A DNA stretch of 64,000 nucleotides from Bacillus sp. MM2020_4 (lineage in GTDB: Bacteria > Bacillota > Bacilli > Bacillales > Cytobacillaceae), in the NCBI RefSeq assembly GCF_011250555.1, contig NZ_JAANMZ010000012.1:1-64000 (forward strand). Direction: 5' to 3'. A program made the position numbers and the translations under genes. The number at the start of each line of letters is the position of its first letter. Within the stretch, counting starts at the first letter, position 1. Shown here in pieces: positions 8,521 to 16,903 of this stretch. The notes beneath the pieces are model-generated. The model ran no database searches. It was not told the DNA's origin and was given only the letters and a program-made list of their open reading frames with translations.

Positions 8521-9420
8521 ATGACTGATAAATTAACAAAAAAGGAATGGAACTTGCAAGACAAATATGTTTTGATTACAGGAGCGACAAGTGGGATTGG
8601 ACTTGCGGCAGCAAAGGCCTTTGCCAGACGCGACGCAAATTTAGGGATTATTGCCAGAAATCAGCGAAAGGCGGAGGAAATTTCAACTCTATTACGGATG
8701 CAAACCAAGAAACCCATTAAGATTGATCTATTTATTGCTGATCTTTCCTCCCAAAAATCCATCCGAAAAGTTGCTGCGCAAATTCTAGAAAGCTGTCCAA
8801 GAATCGACGTTTTAGTGAATAATGCAGGCGCCTTATTCGATTCCTTTCAGAAATCCGAGGAAGGAGTGGAAATGACCTGGGCTGTTAACCACCTGGCCCC
8901 ATTTCTTCTCACTTCCCTGCTATTGGATCGTTTAAAAGAAAGTGAATCCGCACGTATTATCAATACGGCTTCACATGGTCATAAAATGATAAAAGGAGGC
9001 TTTGAGTTTGAACATGGGAATGGGGAGCATCTTTATGGGGGAATGAAAAAGGTACTAGGCGGCCCAACTATACGTTATGCACAAACGAAACTGGCCAATA
9101 TCCTCTTTACCGCCGAATTAGCGCGTCGTCTAGAAGGATCAACGATCACTGTTTATTGTTTCGACCCGGGACTGGTAGCTACAAATTTCAATCAAAATAA
9201 TGGAATGATGGCAAAGGCAACCATGGCTGTCATGAATCTTTTTTCCCGGACGCCAGAGAAAGGTGCAGACACATTAGTGTGGCTTGCCGAATTAAAAGAT
9301 ACCTCAAACCAAAGCGGCAAATATTTTGCTGATAGACAACATAAGGCACCCACTGCATTAGCAACTGATAAAGAATTAGCAAGGAAACTTTGGAACATGA
9401 GTGAGGAACAAATTCTGTAA
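8521..9420 (+). CDS. Short-chain dehydrogenase/reductase (retinol dehydrogenase-like)
   Basis: A classical Rossmann SDR with the cofactor loop TGATSGIG, the NNAG motif and the catalytic YxxxK as YAQTK. The C-terminal part resembles WW-domain/retinol-dehydrogenase-like SDRs. I chose the ATG at 8521, preceded by AAAGGCGG. An ATG at 8488 in frame would put the operator palindrome inside the coding region and lacks a ribosome site. It is followed by a TetR gene 48 nt downstream. The substrate is not deducible; regulation by the TetR protein suggests a response to a lipophilic or toxic carbonyl compound. Confidence 0.87.
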   Translation: MTDKLTKKEWNLQDKYVLITGATSGIGLAAAKAFARRDANLGIIARNQRKAEEISTLLRMQTKKPIKIDLFIADLSSQKSIRKVAAQILESCPRIDVLVNNAGALFDSFQKSEEGVEMTWAVNHLAPFLLTSLLLDRLKESESARIINTASHGHKMIKGGFEFEHGNGEHLYGGMKKVLGGPTIRYAQTKLANILFTAELARRLEGSTITVYCFDPGLVATNFNQNNGMMAKATMAVMNLFSRTPEKGADTLVWLAELKDTSNQSGKYFADRQHKAPTALATDKELARKLWNMSEEQIL

Positions 9421-9467
9421 CGTTGATTTGGATGAATATATGAGATAGGAAACAAAAATGAAAGGGC

Positions 9468-10070
9468 GTGAAAAACATATCTCCATTAAATAATCATCAA
9501 CTGGACAAAATCCATGAAAAACGAAGAGAGCAAATAAAGAATGCGGCTTTAAAAATATTTGCACGCCGCGGCCTTATTGGTACAAAAATGAGCATGATTG
9601 CTAAAGAGGCGGACATCAGCCAAGGGCTTTCCTATCGATATTACCAATCAAAGGATGAACTTTTTATTGAACTTGTAAAGGATGCAATGGAAGAAACTGC
9701 TCAGGCATTTGCTTCATTTGAAAATATGGCAGGTTCTCCATCAGAAAAAATGAAAGAATTAACCAAAAAAATGCTCGATACTCGAAATAGACATTCGTTT
9801 ATGCTTATCCAACAAGTACAAATTTCCGATGAAGTCCCTAACAAGGCAAAAGAAATTGTTCAGCAATATCAAATTCCTCCTTTAATGAAGCATTTGATTT
9901 CTACTTTTGAAAATGGACAGAAGTCCGGTGAATTTTGTAAAGGTGACCCTACTAAGCTTTTGATGCTCTACTTCTCGGTCATATCCGGTTTAATGTTACT
10001 CCCTAATGAAGCTGAGGGGGATCAAGACATCGATATAGACATTCTTATGAAACTATTACGGAATGGATGA
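9468..10070 (+). CDS. TetR/AcrR family transcriptional regulator
   Basis: A 200-aa regulator with the N-terminal TetR helix-turn-helix (about residues 20-65: IKNAALKIFARRG, then ISQGLSYRYYQSKDELF) and a divergent ligand-binding C-terminal half. The start is the GTG at 9468; an ATG ten bases earlier opens a frame of only a few codons. It probably binds the palindrome at 8485-8503 and represses the SDR gene and itself. Confidence 0.9.
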   Translation: MKNISPLNNHQLDKIHEKRREQIKNAALKIFARRGLIGTKMSMIAKEADISQGLSYRYYQSKDELFIELVKDAMEETAQAFASFENMAGSPSEKMKELTKKMLDTRNRHSFMLIQQVQISDEVPNKAKEIVQQYQIPPLMKHLISTFENGQKSGEFCKGDPTKLLMLYFSVISGLMLLPNEAEGDQDIDIDILMKLLRNG

Positions 10071-10108
10071 AACTGCTTATTCTGTGCAAATGAATAGTAA
10101 ATGACTCT

Positions 10109-10144
10109 AGCAGAAATGCAATTTATTGTATTTCTGCTTTTTAG
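10109..10144 (+). terminator. Terminator of the SDR-tetR operon
   Basis: Stem AGCAGAAATGCAAT / ATTGTATTTCTGCT (14 bp with one wobble) followed by TTTTT, 38 nt after the tetR stop. Confidence 0.9.
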
Positions 10145-10169
10145 GTATGTTATGAAAAGTATCCTTACT

Positions 10170-10613
10170 TTATTTGATTTGCTCCGCCAACTCTACAATA
10201 ATTCCCTCTGGCCCACGACAGTAACATAACTTATAACTTTCTTCATAGTGTTGGATCTCACCAAAGAATTCTGTCCCTTTCTTTTTTAATTTGGCAACAA
10301 CAGCTTCAATATCTTCAACAGCAAATGCAATATGCCGGATACTCTTGGTATTTACGAGGGGTTGCTGATTTTCTCTATATTCTGACGGCGAATCATACTT
10401 GATTAGCTCGATCCATGCCTGACCGTCTGGCATCCCCAATCCTACGCTTGCTACTTTAACATTATTTTGCCCAATTACCTGATCCATCCACTCTCCTTCC
10501 ATCTGCTTCTCCCATTCCCCTTGCACCTCAAGGCCAAGGTCAAGAAAAAACTCTTTAGCTGCAGAGAGATCATTTACGGTTACACCCACATGATCCATTC
10601 TAAGGATTTTCAT
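10170..10613 (-). CDS. VOC (glyoxalase/bleomycin resistance) superfamily protein
   Basis: A 147-aa protein with two beta-alpha-beta-beta-beta modules. The candidate metal ligands are H8 in MKILRMDHVGVTV, the H of IRHIAFAVEDIE and the E of GIIVELAEQ. The family includes glyoxalase I, methylmalonyl-CoA epimerase, dioxygenases and resistance proteins. There are no metabolic neighbours to narrow the function. Confidence 0.85.
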   Translation of the reverse strand: MKILRMDHVGVTVNDLSAAKEFFLDLGLEVQGEWEKQMEGEWMDQVIGQNNVKVASVGLGMPDGQAWIELIKYDSPSEYRENQQPLVNTKSIRHIAFAVEDIEAVVAKLKKKGTEFFGEIQHYEESYKLCYCRGPEGIIVELAEQIK

Positions 10614-10824
10614 ATCTCATACCTCCAATATTTCTGTTATGATATTTTGGTTTTGCCACTAAACAAATCTATTCTATAACGTAGCAAAAGAAAATGACCA
10701 ATTAACTAAATAATACCTACAAATCTAATAGTAAGTTTTTCCCCTTAGAAAGTAAAAGGTCTCATTAGATCACCAACAGTAGCTTCCATAATGCATTTTT
10801 TTATTCACCAACAAAAGTGTTTGA

Positions 10825-10852
10825 TGAAGCGAAAGAACCGTCCCCTGCTTCA
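10825..10852. repeat. ACCGTCCC-family repeat, copy 1
   Basis: Inverted ends TGAAGC and GCTTCA flank the core AAAGAACCGTCCCCT. The same core appears, degenerate, at 19072-19096 and 29870-29890. The right end supplies the TGA stop of the adjoining minus-strand gene. Confidence 0.7.
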
Positions 10853-11725
10853 CCCAACCATCTTCACATTTCCTCCATGCAACCAATCCCACTCGAAGGT
10901 TACACCATCAATAGTATAGAGGATTGGTTCATCTTCAACGATTCCTTCTTCACATTTTTCTTCTACCCACTCATCGTAATACCGGCAGAATTTTTGTTTT
11001 AGGATTCCATAAAAGTAGGCAATCGGCTTCCGGACAGCCTTTGTAAATTTAAGTTTTCTAATCAGTTGTCTAAAAGATTCAATGGCGATTCCGACAATGA
11101 TTTCTGTTTCTTCGTGCAGTTTATAATCAAAAGCTAGGATATGTACCATATGGCAATAGTCTTCGATTAACTTTGCATCTTCGAAGAAATAGCTAACAAA
11201 TTGAACAAATTCCTGTGGAACTCGGTTGCTCACAAAGGTGTGATGTAATACAGACGGTTCTTCATTACGTTTTTTTATCTCTTGATCTTTTTCAGTTTTT
11301 AAAAGATTACTAGTTTCTATTAGGTGGTTCATTGTTTCCTGTTTGGGTGGTTCACTTACTGGAAAGCGATTAAACACATAGAGGTTACTGGACTGGGATC
11401 CGTTACCCCGCTCTGTTTCATACACAGTGAAAATGCCTACTGTTTTTGCTTTGCCAATCATCCGTTTAAAGGTGGAACGGGAAATCCCATTATCGTGGTA
11501 TTCATCATGAATCGCCTTTAACACGGTACCGATTTTGGCATTGCAAACCCCAGGGATCTTCGCAGCAAATCGAACCAGCCGTTTTAATCCGATCAGCTCA
11601 CCTTTTGAAAAATCAGCCTTGTGCTCGGCTAACCACATTTCGATATGATGATTAAACTCTTTCAAACTTTCAAATTGTGAAAACTGTTCAAATCCCTCGA
11701 TGTTACCTGATTTTACATTCTTCAT
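10850..11725 (-). CDS. Uncharacterised winged-helix-like protein
   Basis: A 291-aa protein of a type I associate with Bacillus chromosomes but cannot name. Residues about 85-140 look like a winged helix: a recognition helix in ISRSTFKRMIGKAK, then a beta wing around IFTVYETERGNGSQSSNLYVF, similar to replication-initiator or regulator folds. The C-terminal half is helical, acidic at its end, and contains an aromatic segment near residue 240 (IAYFYGILKQKFCRYYDEW). The stop codon lies inside a palindromic repeat. The region upstream to 11830 holds GTGCCACC and its inverse GGTGGCAC about 80 bp apart. DNA binding is inferred; no partner is evident. Confidence 0.55.
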   Translation of the reverse strand: MKNVKSGNIEGFEQFSQFESLKEFNHHIEMWLAEHKADFSKGELIGLKRLVRFAAKIPGVCNAKIGTVLKAIHDEYHDNGISRSTFKRMIGKAKTVGIFTVYETERGNGSQSSNLYVFNRFPVSEPPKQETMNHLIETSNLLKTEKDQEIKKRNEEPSVLHHTFVSNRVPQEFVQFVSYFFEDAKLIEDYCHMVHILAFDYKLHEETEIIVGIAIESFRQLIRKLKFTKAVRKPIAYFYGILKQKFCRYYDEWVEEKCEEGIVEDEPILYTIDGVTFEWDWLHGGNVKMVG

Positions 11726-12038
11726 TTTGTGCCACCCTTTCGCCGCTGGTTTCCGTTTCCGGCACCTCTACGATATCGGGTTTTGCTGAAAGAATCGAAT
11801 GGCTAAATTTCTAATTTGGTGGCACTTTTTGAACGAAACCCTTCATTTTTGCGTTCAAATCTGTTATTTGGGGCTGATTTTTGCATTTTCGGACGGATTT
11901 GGTATCCATTTTTTTGAAGTCTTGTTACTAATACCTTACTGTAAAAATATCCGACCGGATGATATGAAATACTTATTGGCATTCGTTTTTATATAAAAAC
12001 GTATTATGAGGAAACTGCATTTAGGAATCAAATTAGTA

Positions 12039-12377
12039 TTATTCAAATTGCTCTATACTTTTTTCCACGATTGCCACCATATCATCTTCAGCGCCAAGAC
12101 TAAAGTTAAAAAAAACACCTTGTCCCCCACCAGCACCAATTGCTGAAATAAAAATAGTACTGTTATCACCTACTACAGTAAGGCTCAAACTGGCTCTGTT
12201 TCCATTTCTCATAAAATATTTATCATAAACTCGAACCGCAATTTTGGTATCTCCCATCGTGTAGTTGCTTTCATCAACTAATTTCATACTTATTCCACTA
12301 TTACCAATATCGTTTTGCAAGTGATTAACCACTCCCTCAAATTGACCAATGATTGTCTTTTCATACTTTGCCATCAT
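12039..12377 (-). CDS. DUF6054-like small protein
   Basis: A 112-aa soluble protein containing a conserved-looking Gly-rich block (SAIGAGGGQGVFFNFSLGAEDD). I associate this pattern with the DUF6054 family. It has no signal peptide or membrane segment. Two adjacent ATGs follow GGGGGAGGATGAGTA; the first gives the better spacing. Function unknown. Confidence 0.65.
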   Translation of the reverse strand: MMAKYEKTIIGQFEGVVNHLQNDIGNSGISMKLVDESNYTMGDTKIAVRVYDKYFMRNGNRASLSLTVVGDNSTIFISAIGAGGGQGVFFNFSLGAEDDMVAIVEKSIEQFE

Positions 12378-12754
12378 TACTCATCCTCCCCCATATTAAT
12401 CATTTAGCTATATTCGTCATTATTATTTTTATTACTCTTTTATATTACCTTCTTTTTATTAAAAAAATGACGAAAAAACGAGCCAGACCCCATCGCGCTA
12501 AATTGGAAGCACATTGGGGTCTGACCCAAAGAACATAATCTTCATATAAGTTAATAAATTACCTTACGTTAGCACAACAAGAATAGGGAGTATCGCCACA
12601 GTTTCCTTTTTAACACTTTGACTCTTGCACCCTCTAGTTGAATAATCAACGTAAATATATAGTTTGAATATTTATGTAAAATTTCCCTCCTTAATATTGG
12701 AACGAGTATTCATACATGTATAATTAGGTTATGCCTATCTAAGGAGGAATTATT
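12378..12754. other. Intergenic region with a palindromic repeat
   Basis: No gene seen. It holds the second GGGGTCAGACCCC-type palindrome at 12482-12527 and a TTAGCAC-AACAAGAATAGG remnant of the dispersed repeat seen elsewhere in 12-30 kb. An AT-rich leader for the DinB gene ends in AAGGAGG at 12741-12747. Confidence 0.5.
12482..12527. repeat. Palindromic repeat, GGGGTCAGACCCC family, copy 2
   Basis: Outer arms GCCAGACCCCA and TGGGGTCTGACC pair well; the inner part (GCGCTAAA...GAAGCACA) is degenerate compared with the copies at 5912 and 14825. Confidence 0.75.
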
Positions 12755-13225
12755 TTGAACTCAATTGATTTAATTATTTTAAACTTTAATGAAGTTAGAA
12801 GGAGAAGCATAAAGGTTTGGACATCTATTCCTAAAGAAAAACTCCAATGGAAGCCAGATGATGAAGCAATGAATTGCATAGAAATGATTAGACACGTATT
12901 GGAAAGCGAACATTATTACCACCTTGCAATTAAAAATAGAGGGAGTTTATCTGTTTTCGACTCCCCTTTCGAAAATAGAACATACACTTCTGTAAAAGCA
13001 GAATTGGATTTTGCAGAACCATTTCGAAATGAATTCATCGAAACAATCAAGTCCTTTACTGAAGAAGACTTGGTAAATATAAAGATTGACCGCTCCGATT
13101 CAGGGTACATAAGAGATTTAGGTGATATGCTATTACGTGTTGCCTATCATGAATCAGTTCATACTGGGCAGTTATTGGATTATTTAAGAACAGCAGATGT
13201 TCCAAGAATTCGTATCTGGGATTAG
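12755..13225 (+). CDS. DinB family protein
   Basis: A 156-aa four-helix protein of the DinB/YfiT-like superfamily. Histidines in MIRHVLESEHYYH and YHESVHTGQLLDY are in the positions used for the metal site. The family includes thiol-dependent transferases and many uncharacterised stress proteins. The TTG start at 12755 has AAGGAGG eight bases upstream. It stands alone. Confidence 0.82.
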   Translation: MNSIDLIILNFNEVRRRSIKVWTSIPKEKLQWKPDDEAMNCIEMIRHVLESEHYYHLAIKNRGSLSVFDSPFENRTYTSVKAELDFAEPFRNEFIETIKSFTEEDLVNIKIDRSDSGYIRDLGDMLLRVAYHESVHTGQLLDYLRTADVPRIRIWD

Positions 13226-13344
13226 CCTTTACATTGGTGCAATCACAATCATGATGCAACTTTTTTATTAGATAGTTTTTTAGGATATGAATGTTAGACA
13301 ATATCCAAGTTCTGTTCTAGTAGATAAATATAGGTTTTAACGTA

Positions 13345-13465
13345 AACAACGATAGGACTTTACTTGGAGAGGTGTGTATGATAGGCTCGTTTGCCTGATA
13401 AAACAACTGCTTCAGCATTTCTAGATAAATCGTACACACAGAGGCTCCAAGTCAAGTCCTTAAAC
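13345..13465. repeat. Long inverted-repeat element (MITE-like), complete copy
   Basis: Arms at 13354-13382 (AGGACTTTACTTGGAG, then GTGTGTATGAT) and 13429-13460 (ATCGTACACAC, then CTCCAAGTCAAGTCCT) pair with few mismatches around a loop of about 45 nt. The left half recurs at 25925-25995 and the right half at 29800-29850. No reading frame is present. It could be a non-autonomous mobile element or a structured RNA. Confidence 0.7.
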
Positions 13466-13604
13466 GCTTATCTATGAATACATATACATAAAGATAAAGG
13501 GTGCATCACATCAACGTTTTTTTGCTGATCTGTTTATATAGGGCTGGTTAGTTTAATAAGAAAGGCCGCCCAGAATGGCAGCTGAGCTATAAAGTTAGTA
13601 TCCG

Positions 13605-13760
13605 TTAATTAAATAAATTTAAAATGAACACTAATAGAATGGATAATGAAATAAAACCAATTATAAAGTATCCGAAGTATTTTAATGGTTTTGGCAAGTT
13701 ATTTATCTTAGTATTAGCAGGATTTCCGGCATTTCCTTCAATCTCGTTAAAATGGTCTAT
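13605..13760 (-). pseudogene. Decayed duplicate of the small membrane protein gene at 24749-24937
   Basis: Minus-strand translation gives DHFNEIEGNAGNP, then LPKPLKYFGYF and a hydrophobic tail ending in NLFN-stop. This matches the gene at 24749-24937 over most of its length. The first 11 codons are missing and an in-frame TAG lies just upstream of the homologous part. Confidence 0.75.
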
Positions 13761-13792
13761 TACCTACAAGGTAATCAGCATGAAGCAGAAAG

Positions 13793-13836
13793 TAATCCAC
13801 CCCGGGCTGCTAAACTCAAGGGTGGATTATTTTTTA
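13793..13836. terminator. Hairpin terminator next to the epimerase gene
   Basis: Perfect 10-bp arms TAATCCACCC and GGGTGGATTA. The T-run (TTTTTT) is on the plus strand. On the minus strand the hairpin lies 4 nt past the epimerase stop, so it may work for both directions. Confidence 0.7.
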
Positions 13837-13839
13837 TGG

Positions 13840-14742
13840 TTAAATGTGTTTGTCTTTATGATTAGGGACATTGCTGGCAATGGATTCGATTAATAGTTGT
13901 AACCAATCATCCAGATTGGTAAATTGAAATCCACTTTTTACGGCTTTTTCATTCGACATATACCAAGACGTATGAATGCCATACGGTGAAGCAATCTCAT
14001 CATTCCCGACTAACGAGATTCTTGCTGATTTTCCAGTGGCTGCTTCGATTAATTTGATTAAATCTGCTAAACTAATTCTCCCATTTGCTGTTGCATTATA
14101 GGGGCCTTCCACCACTGCTGTTCCAGCCCATTTTAAAAATAGTGCTGCCTCCGTTGCCTGAATAAACGACATTTCCGCCTTCATATTGGCAAAGCCAATT
14201 GGCTCCCCGTTGGCAATGCGTTCTACATGGAAATGGAGGCGGCGGGTATAATCGTCCACGCCCATTACGATAGGAAAACGAACGGCGACGATGGGGAAGG
14301 TTGCTTGTTGAAGGAAAACGGCTTCAGCTTGTCGTTTTCCTTCTGCATACGTAAAGTCTGTACTGTCTCCCATCCGAATTTCATAGGTATACGGATCAAA
14401 GTCACTCTCATCTTTTTCGTTTCCATCTGCTGGATAGACTGAAAGCGATGAGGTAAACACAAGCTTTCCAATTTTTCCGTTGAAGATTTCGCAAAATGCC
14501 TTGGCTTCATTTGATGCATAGCAAATATTATCGTAAACAATATCAAACGTTCTGCCCTCCACACTTTTTGCCAGCTCTTCTTTGTTTAAACGGTCAAGGA
14601 CCAGATGCTCGACTTGATCACCAAATGGATTCCCTGATTGGCCGCGGGTTATGATTGCCACATGGTGCCCATCTTCAAGTAGTAATTCTACTAATTTCCG
14701 GCCAAAAAACCGCGTTCCGCCTAGAACTAACACATTTTTCAT
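13840..14742 (-). CDS. NAD-dependent epimerase/dehydratase family protein
   Basis: A 300-aa extended-SDR-type protein with the N-terminal Rossmann motif VLGGTRFFGRKLVE (GGTxFxG) and a nucleotide-sugar-epimerase-like core including FTSSLSVY and a YAEGK (YxxxK) catalytic segment. Proteins of this subgroup are often called isoflavone reductase- or mRNA-binding-like epimerases. Substrate unknown and no sugar genes nearby. The ATG is at 14742. Confidence 0.85.
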   Translation of the reverse strand: MKNVLVLGGTRFFGRKLVELLLEDGHHVAIITRGQSGNPFGDQVEHLVLDRLNKEELAKSVEGRTFDIVYDNICYASNEAKAFCEIFNGKIGKLVFTSSLSVYPADGNEKDESDFDPYTYEIRMGDSTDFTYAEGKRQAEAVFLQQATFPIVAVRFPIVMGVDDYTRRLHFHVERIANGEPIGFANMKAEMSFIQATEAALFLKWAGTAVVEGPYNATANGRISLADLIKLIEAATGKSARISLVGNDEIASPYGIHTSWYMSNEKAVKSGFQFTNLDDWLQLLIESIASNVPNHKDKHI

Positions 14743-14824
14743 TTTTTTGGGCTCCTCACTCTATCCTTATTATGGACTTTCCTATTTACATTCTATAAAA
14801 ATAATAGAAATCCTTCCTAAAAAT

Positions 14825-14875
14825 GGGGTCAGACCCCCGGTGCGTTAAAGCGTTAGCACGGTGGGGGTCTGACCC
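14825..14875. repeat. Palindromic repeat, GGGGTCAGACCCC family, copy 3
   Basis: GGGGTCAGACCCCCGGTGCG and its near-complement GGTGGGGGTCTGACCC surround a GTTAAAGCGTTAG centre. It lies between thiF and the epimerase gene, directly before an 8-bp tandem repeat. Confidence 0.85.
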
Positions 14876-14907
14876 TGGTTTTATGGTTTTATGGTTTTAT
14901 GGTTTTA
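14876..14907. repeat. Four tandem copies of TGGTTTTA
   Basis: Four perfect 8-bp units run from the end of the palindrome into the thiF stop codon (TTA at 14905-14907 on the plus strand). Slippage here would alter only the extreme end of ThiF or its 3' flank. Confidence 0.85.
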
Positions 14908-15924
14908 ACCCAAGTATCTATGGTATAGTGACTTTGCTTCTGCAATATCCTTCGTTCCATGTATGAGCACTCTTCCGTCATTAAATATCACTAATCGGTA
15001 AGGATTCACCGTATAGGATAAAAGGTATGGATTCCGCTGAATCGTCCCCCCTTGTTTTTCCAATACGATTTCTAGTGCAGCCAAATCGCGTAGAGTTGGA
15101 CTGGGTGGACGGATCTGAACCGTATCCCTTCCACAAAGTACCGCTGTTTTCATTTGATTCTCAAAAGATACATAAGGATACGATCGGTTTATCCCGCAAG
15201 AAGGACAATTTTCACTTTTCAATTTATCGACTTGAATCGCACTAAACTGATTTTTCCATACATCAAAGGAAACAAGTTTGTTTCGTAAGGAATCGAAATC
15301 ACCGACTAGAATTTTCAACGCTTCACTTACTTGATAAGCAACCACCATTTGAACAGCTGGGCTTATTATACCCGCGGTATCACAGGTTAACCCGCCAATG
15401 GGAACTGTTTTAAGTAAACATGACAGGCAAGGTGTTTTTTCAGGAATGATCGTGTAAGAAATGCCGTAGCTTCCGACACATGCACCGTAAATCCATGGGA
15501 CACCCACTTGTTGAGATACATCATTTATCATCATTCTTGTTTCAAAATTATCCGTTGCATCAATGATAAGATCTACCTGTTTAGCCCATTCTCCAAGCTC
15601 TGAGGCCATAGCATCTGCAACAATTGCTTCCATTTCCACAGATGAATTAACTGCTGATAAGCGCTGTTTGGCAGCTATGACTTTTGGGGTTCGGTTTTTG
15701 GCATCTTCTTCTGTATATAATTGTTGCCGCTGCAAATTGCTCCATTCCACATAATCACGATCAACGATGGAAAGTTTGCCAATTCCAGCGCGGACCAATG
15801 CTTCGGCACTGCCTGTTCCGAGTGCTCCCACTCCGATGATGAGTACATGTTTGGTTGAAATCTTTTGCTGCCCAGCTTTTCCAATGGGTGAAAATAGTTC
15901 TTGCCGTGAGTACCGTTGATTCAT
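14905..15924 (-). CDS. thiF: Sulfur carrier adenylyltransferase ThiF
   Basis: Adenylates the C-terminal glycine of ThiS so that it can be thiolated for thiazole synthesis. The E1/MoeB fold is clear: an ATP loop [17 protein letters not shown] at residues 32-48, DATDNFETR, and zinc-ligand pairs CLSC and CPSC. The 339-aa length fits MoeB/ThiF proteins with a C-terminal extension. It is the last gene of the thi operon and overlaps thiG by 4 nt. MoeB-type activity toward MoaD is an alternative, but context favours ThiF. Confidence 0.92.
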   Translation of the reverse strand: MNQRYSRQELFSPIGKAGQQKISTKHVLIIGVGALGTGSAEALVRAGIGKLSIVDRDYVEWSNLQRQQLYTEEDAKNRTPKVIAAKQRLSAVNSSVEMEAIVADAMASELGEWAKQVDLIIDATDNFETRMMINDVSQQVGVPWIYGACVGSYGISYTIIPEKTPCLSCLLKTVPIGGLTCDTAGIISPAVQMVVAYQVSEALKILVGDFDSLRNKLVSFDVWKNQFSAIQVDKLKSENCPSCGINRSYPYVSFENQMKTAVLCGRDTVQIRPPSPTLRDLAALEIVLEKQGGTIQRNPYLLSYTVNPYRLVIFNDGRVLIHGTKDIAEAKSLYHRYLG

Positions 15925-16688
15925 CCAATACTCATTCCTTCTTTGGGACTGCTTGCGGTTGCATATTTCTTTTTCTCGATTCTTCCAGCTTCAAAGCCTA
16001 ATCGTCCAGCTTCAATTGCAAGCTTCATGGCTTTTGCCATTTTTACCGAATCCTTTGCTGCTGACACTGCGGTATTTACTAACACACCATCTGCCCCTAA
16101 TTCCATCGCCAAGGCAGCATCGGCTGGCGAGCCAATACCAGCATCAACAATCACAGGAACGACGGCCTGTTCGATGATAAACCTAAGGTTTATTGGATTG
16201 ATAATCCCCTGACCGGATCCAATTGGCGATGCACCTGGCATAACCGCATGACAGCCAACTTCTTGCAGCTTCCTAGCTAACACTACATCATCAGAAGTAT
16301 AGGGGAGAACAATAAATCCTTCCTTCACCAATTCTTCCGTTGCCTTTAGCGTTTCTACGGGATCAGGAAGTAATGTTTGATCACAGCCAATTACCTCCAC
16401 TTTAATCATATCGCATAGCCCTGAAGCTTTCGCTAATTTTGCGATTCGCACCGCCTCAGCTGCCGTTTTGGCACCAGCTGTATTAGGCAAAAGCGTATAT
16501 TTATAGGTATCCAACTGCTCCAAAAAATTGGGCTGGCTTGGTTCAAAAATATTCATTCTTCTCACTGCAAACGTAAGGATTTCAGCATCAGATACTTCCA
16601 CAGCATCCTTTTGGATTTCAAAGCTTGGATACTTTCCAGTTCCTAGTAATAAACGAGATTGAAAGGATAATGGACCTATATTTAACAT
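15921..16688 (-). CDS. thiG: Thiazole synthase
   Basis: Condenses deoxyxylulose 5-phosphate, dehydroglycine and ThiS-thiocarboxylate into the thiazole phosphate. It is a 255-aa TIM barrel with family signatures [14 protein letters not shown] near the start, [14 protein letters not shown], and the phosphate-binding [20 protein letters not shown]. Its start is one base downstream of the thiS stop. Confidence 0.96.
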   Translation of the reverse strand: MLNIGPLSFQSRLLLGTGKYPSFEIQKDAVEVSDAEILTFAVRRMNIFEPSQPNFLEQLDTYKYTLLPNTAGAKTAAEAVRIAKLAKASGLCDMIKVEVIGCDQTLLPDPVETLKATEELVKEGFIVLPYTSDDVVLARKLQEVGCHAVMPGASPIGSGQGIINPINLRFIIEQAVVPVIVDAGIGSPADAALAMELGADGVLVNTAVSAAKDSVKMAKAMKLAIEAGRLGFEAGRIEKKKYATASSPKEGMSIG

Positions 16689-16689
16689 A

Positions 16690-16893
16690 TCAACCGCCTC
16701 CTACAAAATGGACTATTTCAATTCGATCTTTATCTGATATTTTCGTACTCTGGTGTTCATGTTTCACTACTATTTCCCCGTTTACTTCCACGACAATGAT
16801 TTTATCCTGAATGTCATAATGCTTGAGAACATCTGCAATACAAACGACATGATTTGGTAGTTGGATTAACTCCCCATTTACGACGACTTCCAT
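16690..16893 (-). CDS. thiS: Sulfur carrier protein ThiS
   Basis: A 67-aa ubiquitin-like sulfur carrier ending in HFVGGG, with the C-terminal Gly-Gly activated by ThiF. It lies between thiO and thiG in the canonical order. Confidence 0.95.
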   Translation of the reverse strand: MEVVVNGELIQLPNHVVCIADVLKHYDIQDKIIVVEVNGEIVVKHEHQSTKISDKDRIEIVHFVGGG

Positions 16894-16903
16894 ACCTTCC
16901 CTC

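Noticed and set aside
13624-13893. Plus-strand 89-codon reading frame
   Set aside because: It is the complement of the decayed minus-strand membrane protein copy and then runs through a terminator hairpin into the epimerase gene.
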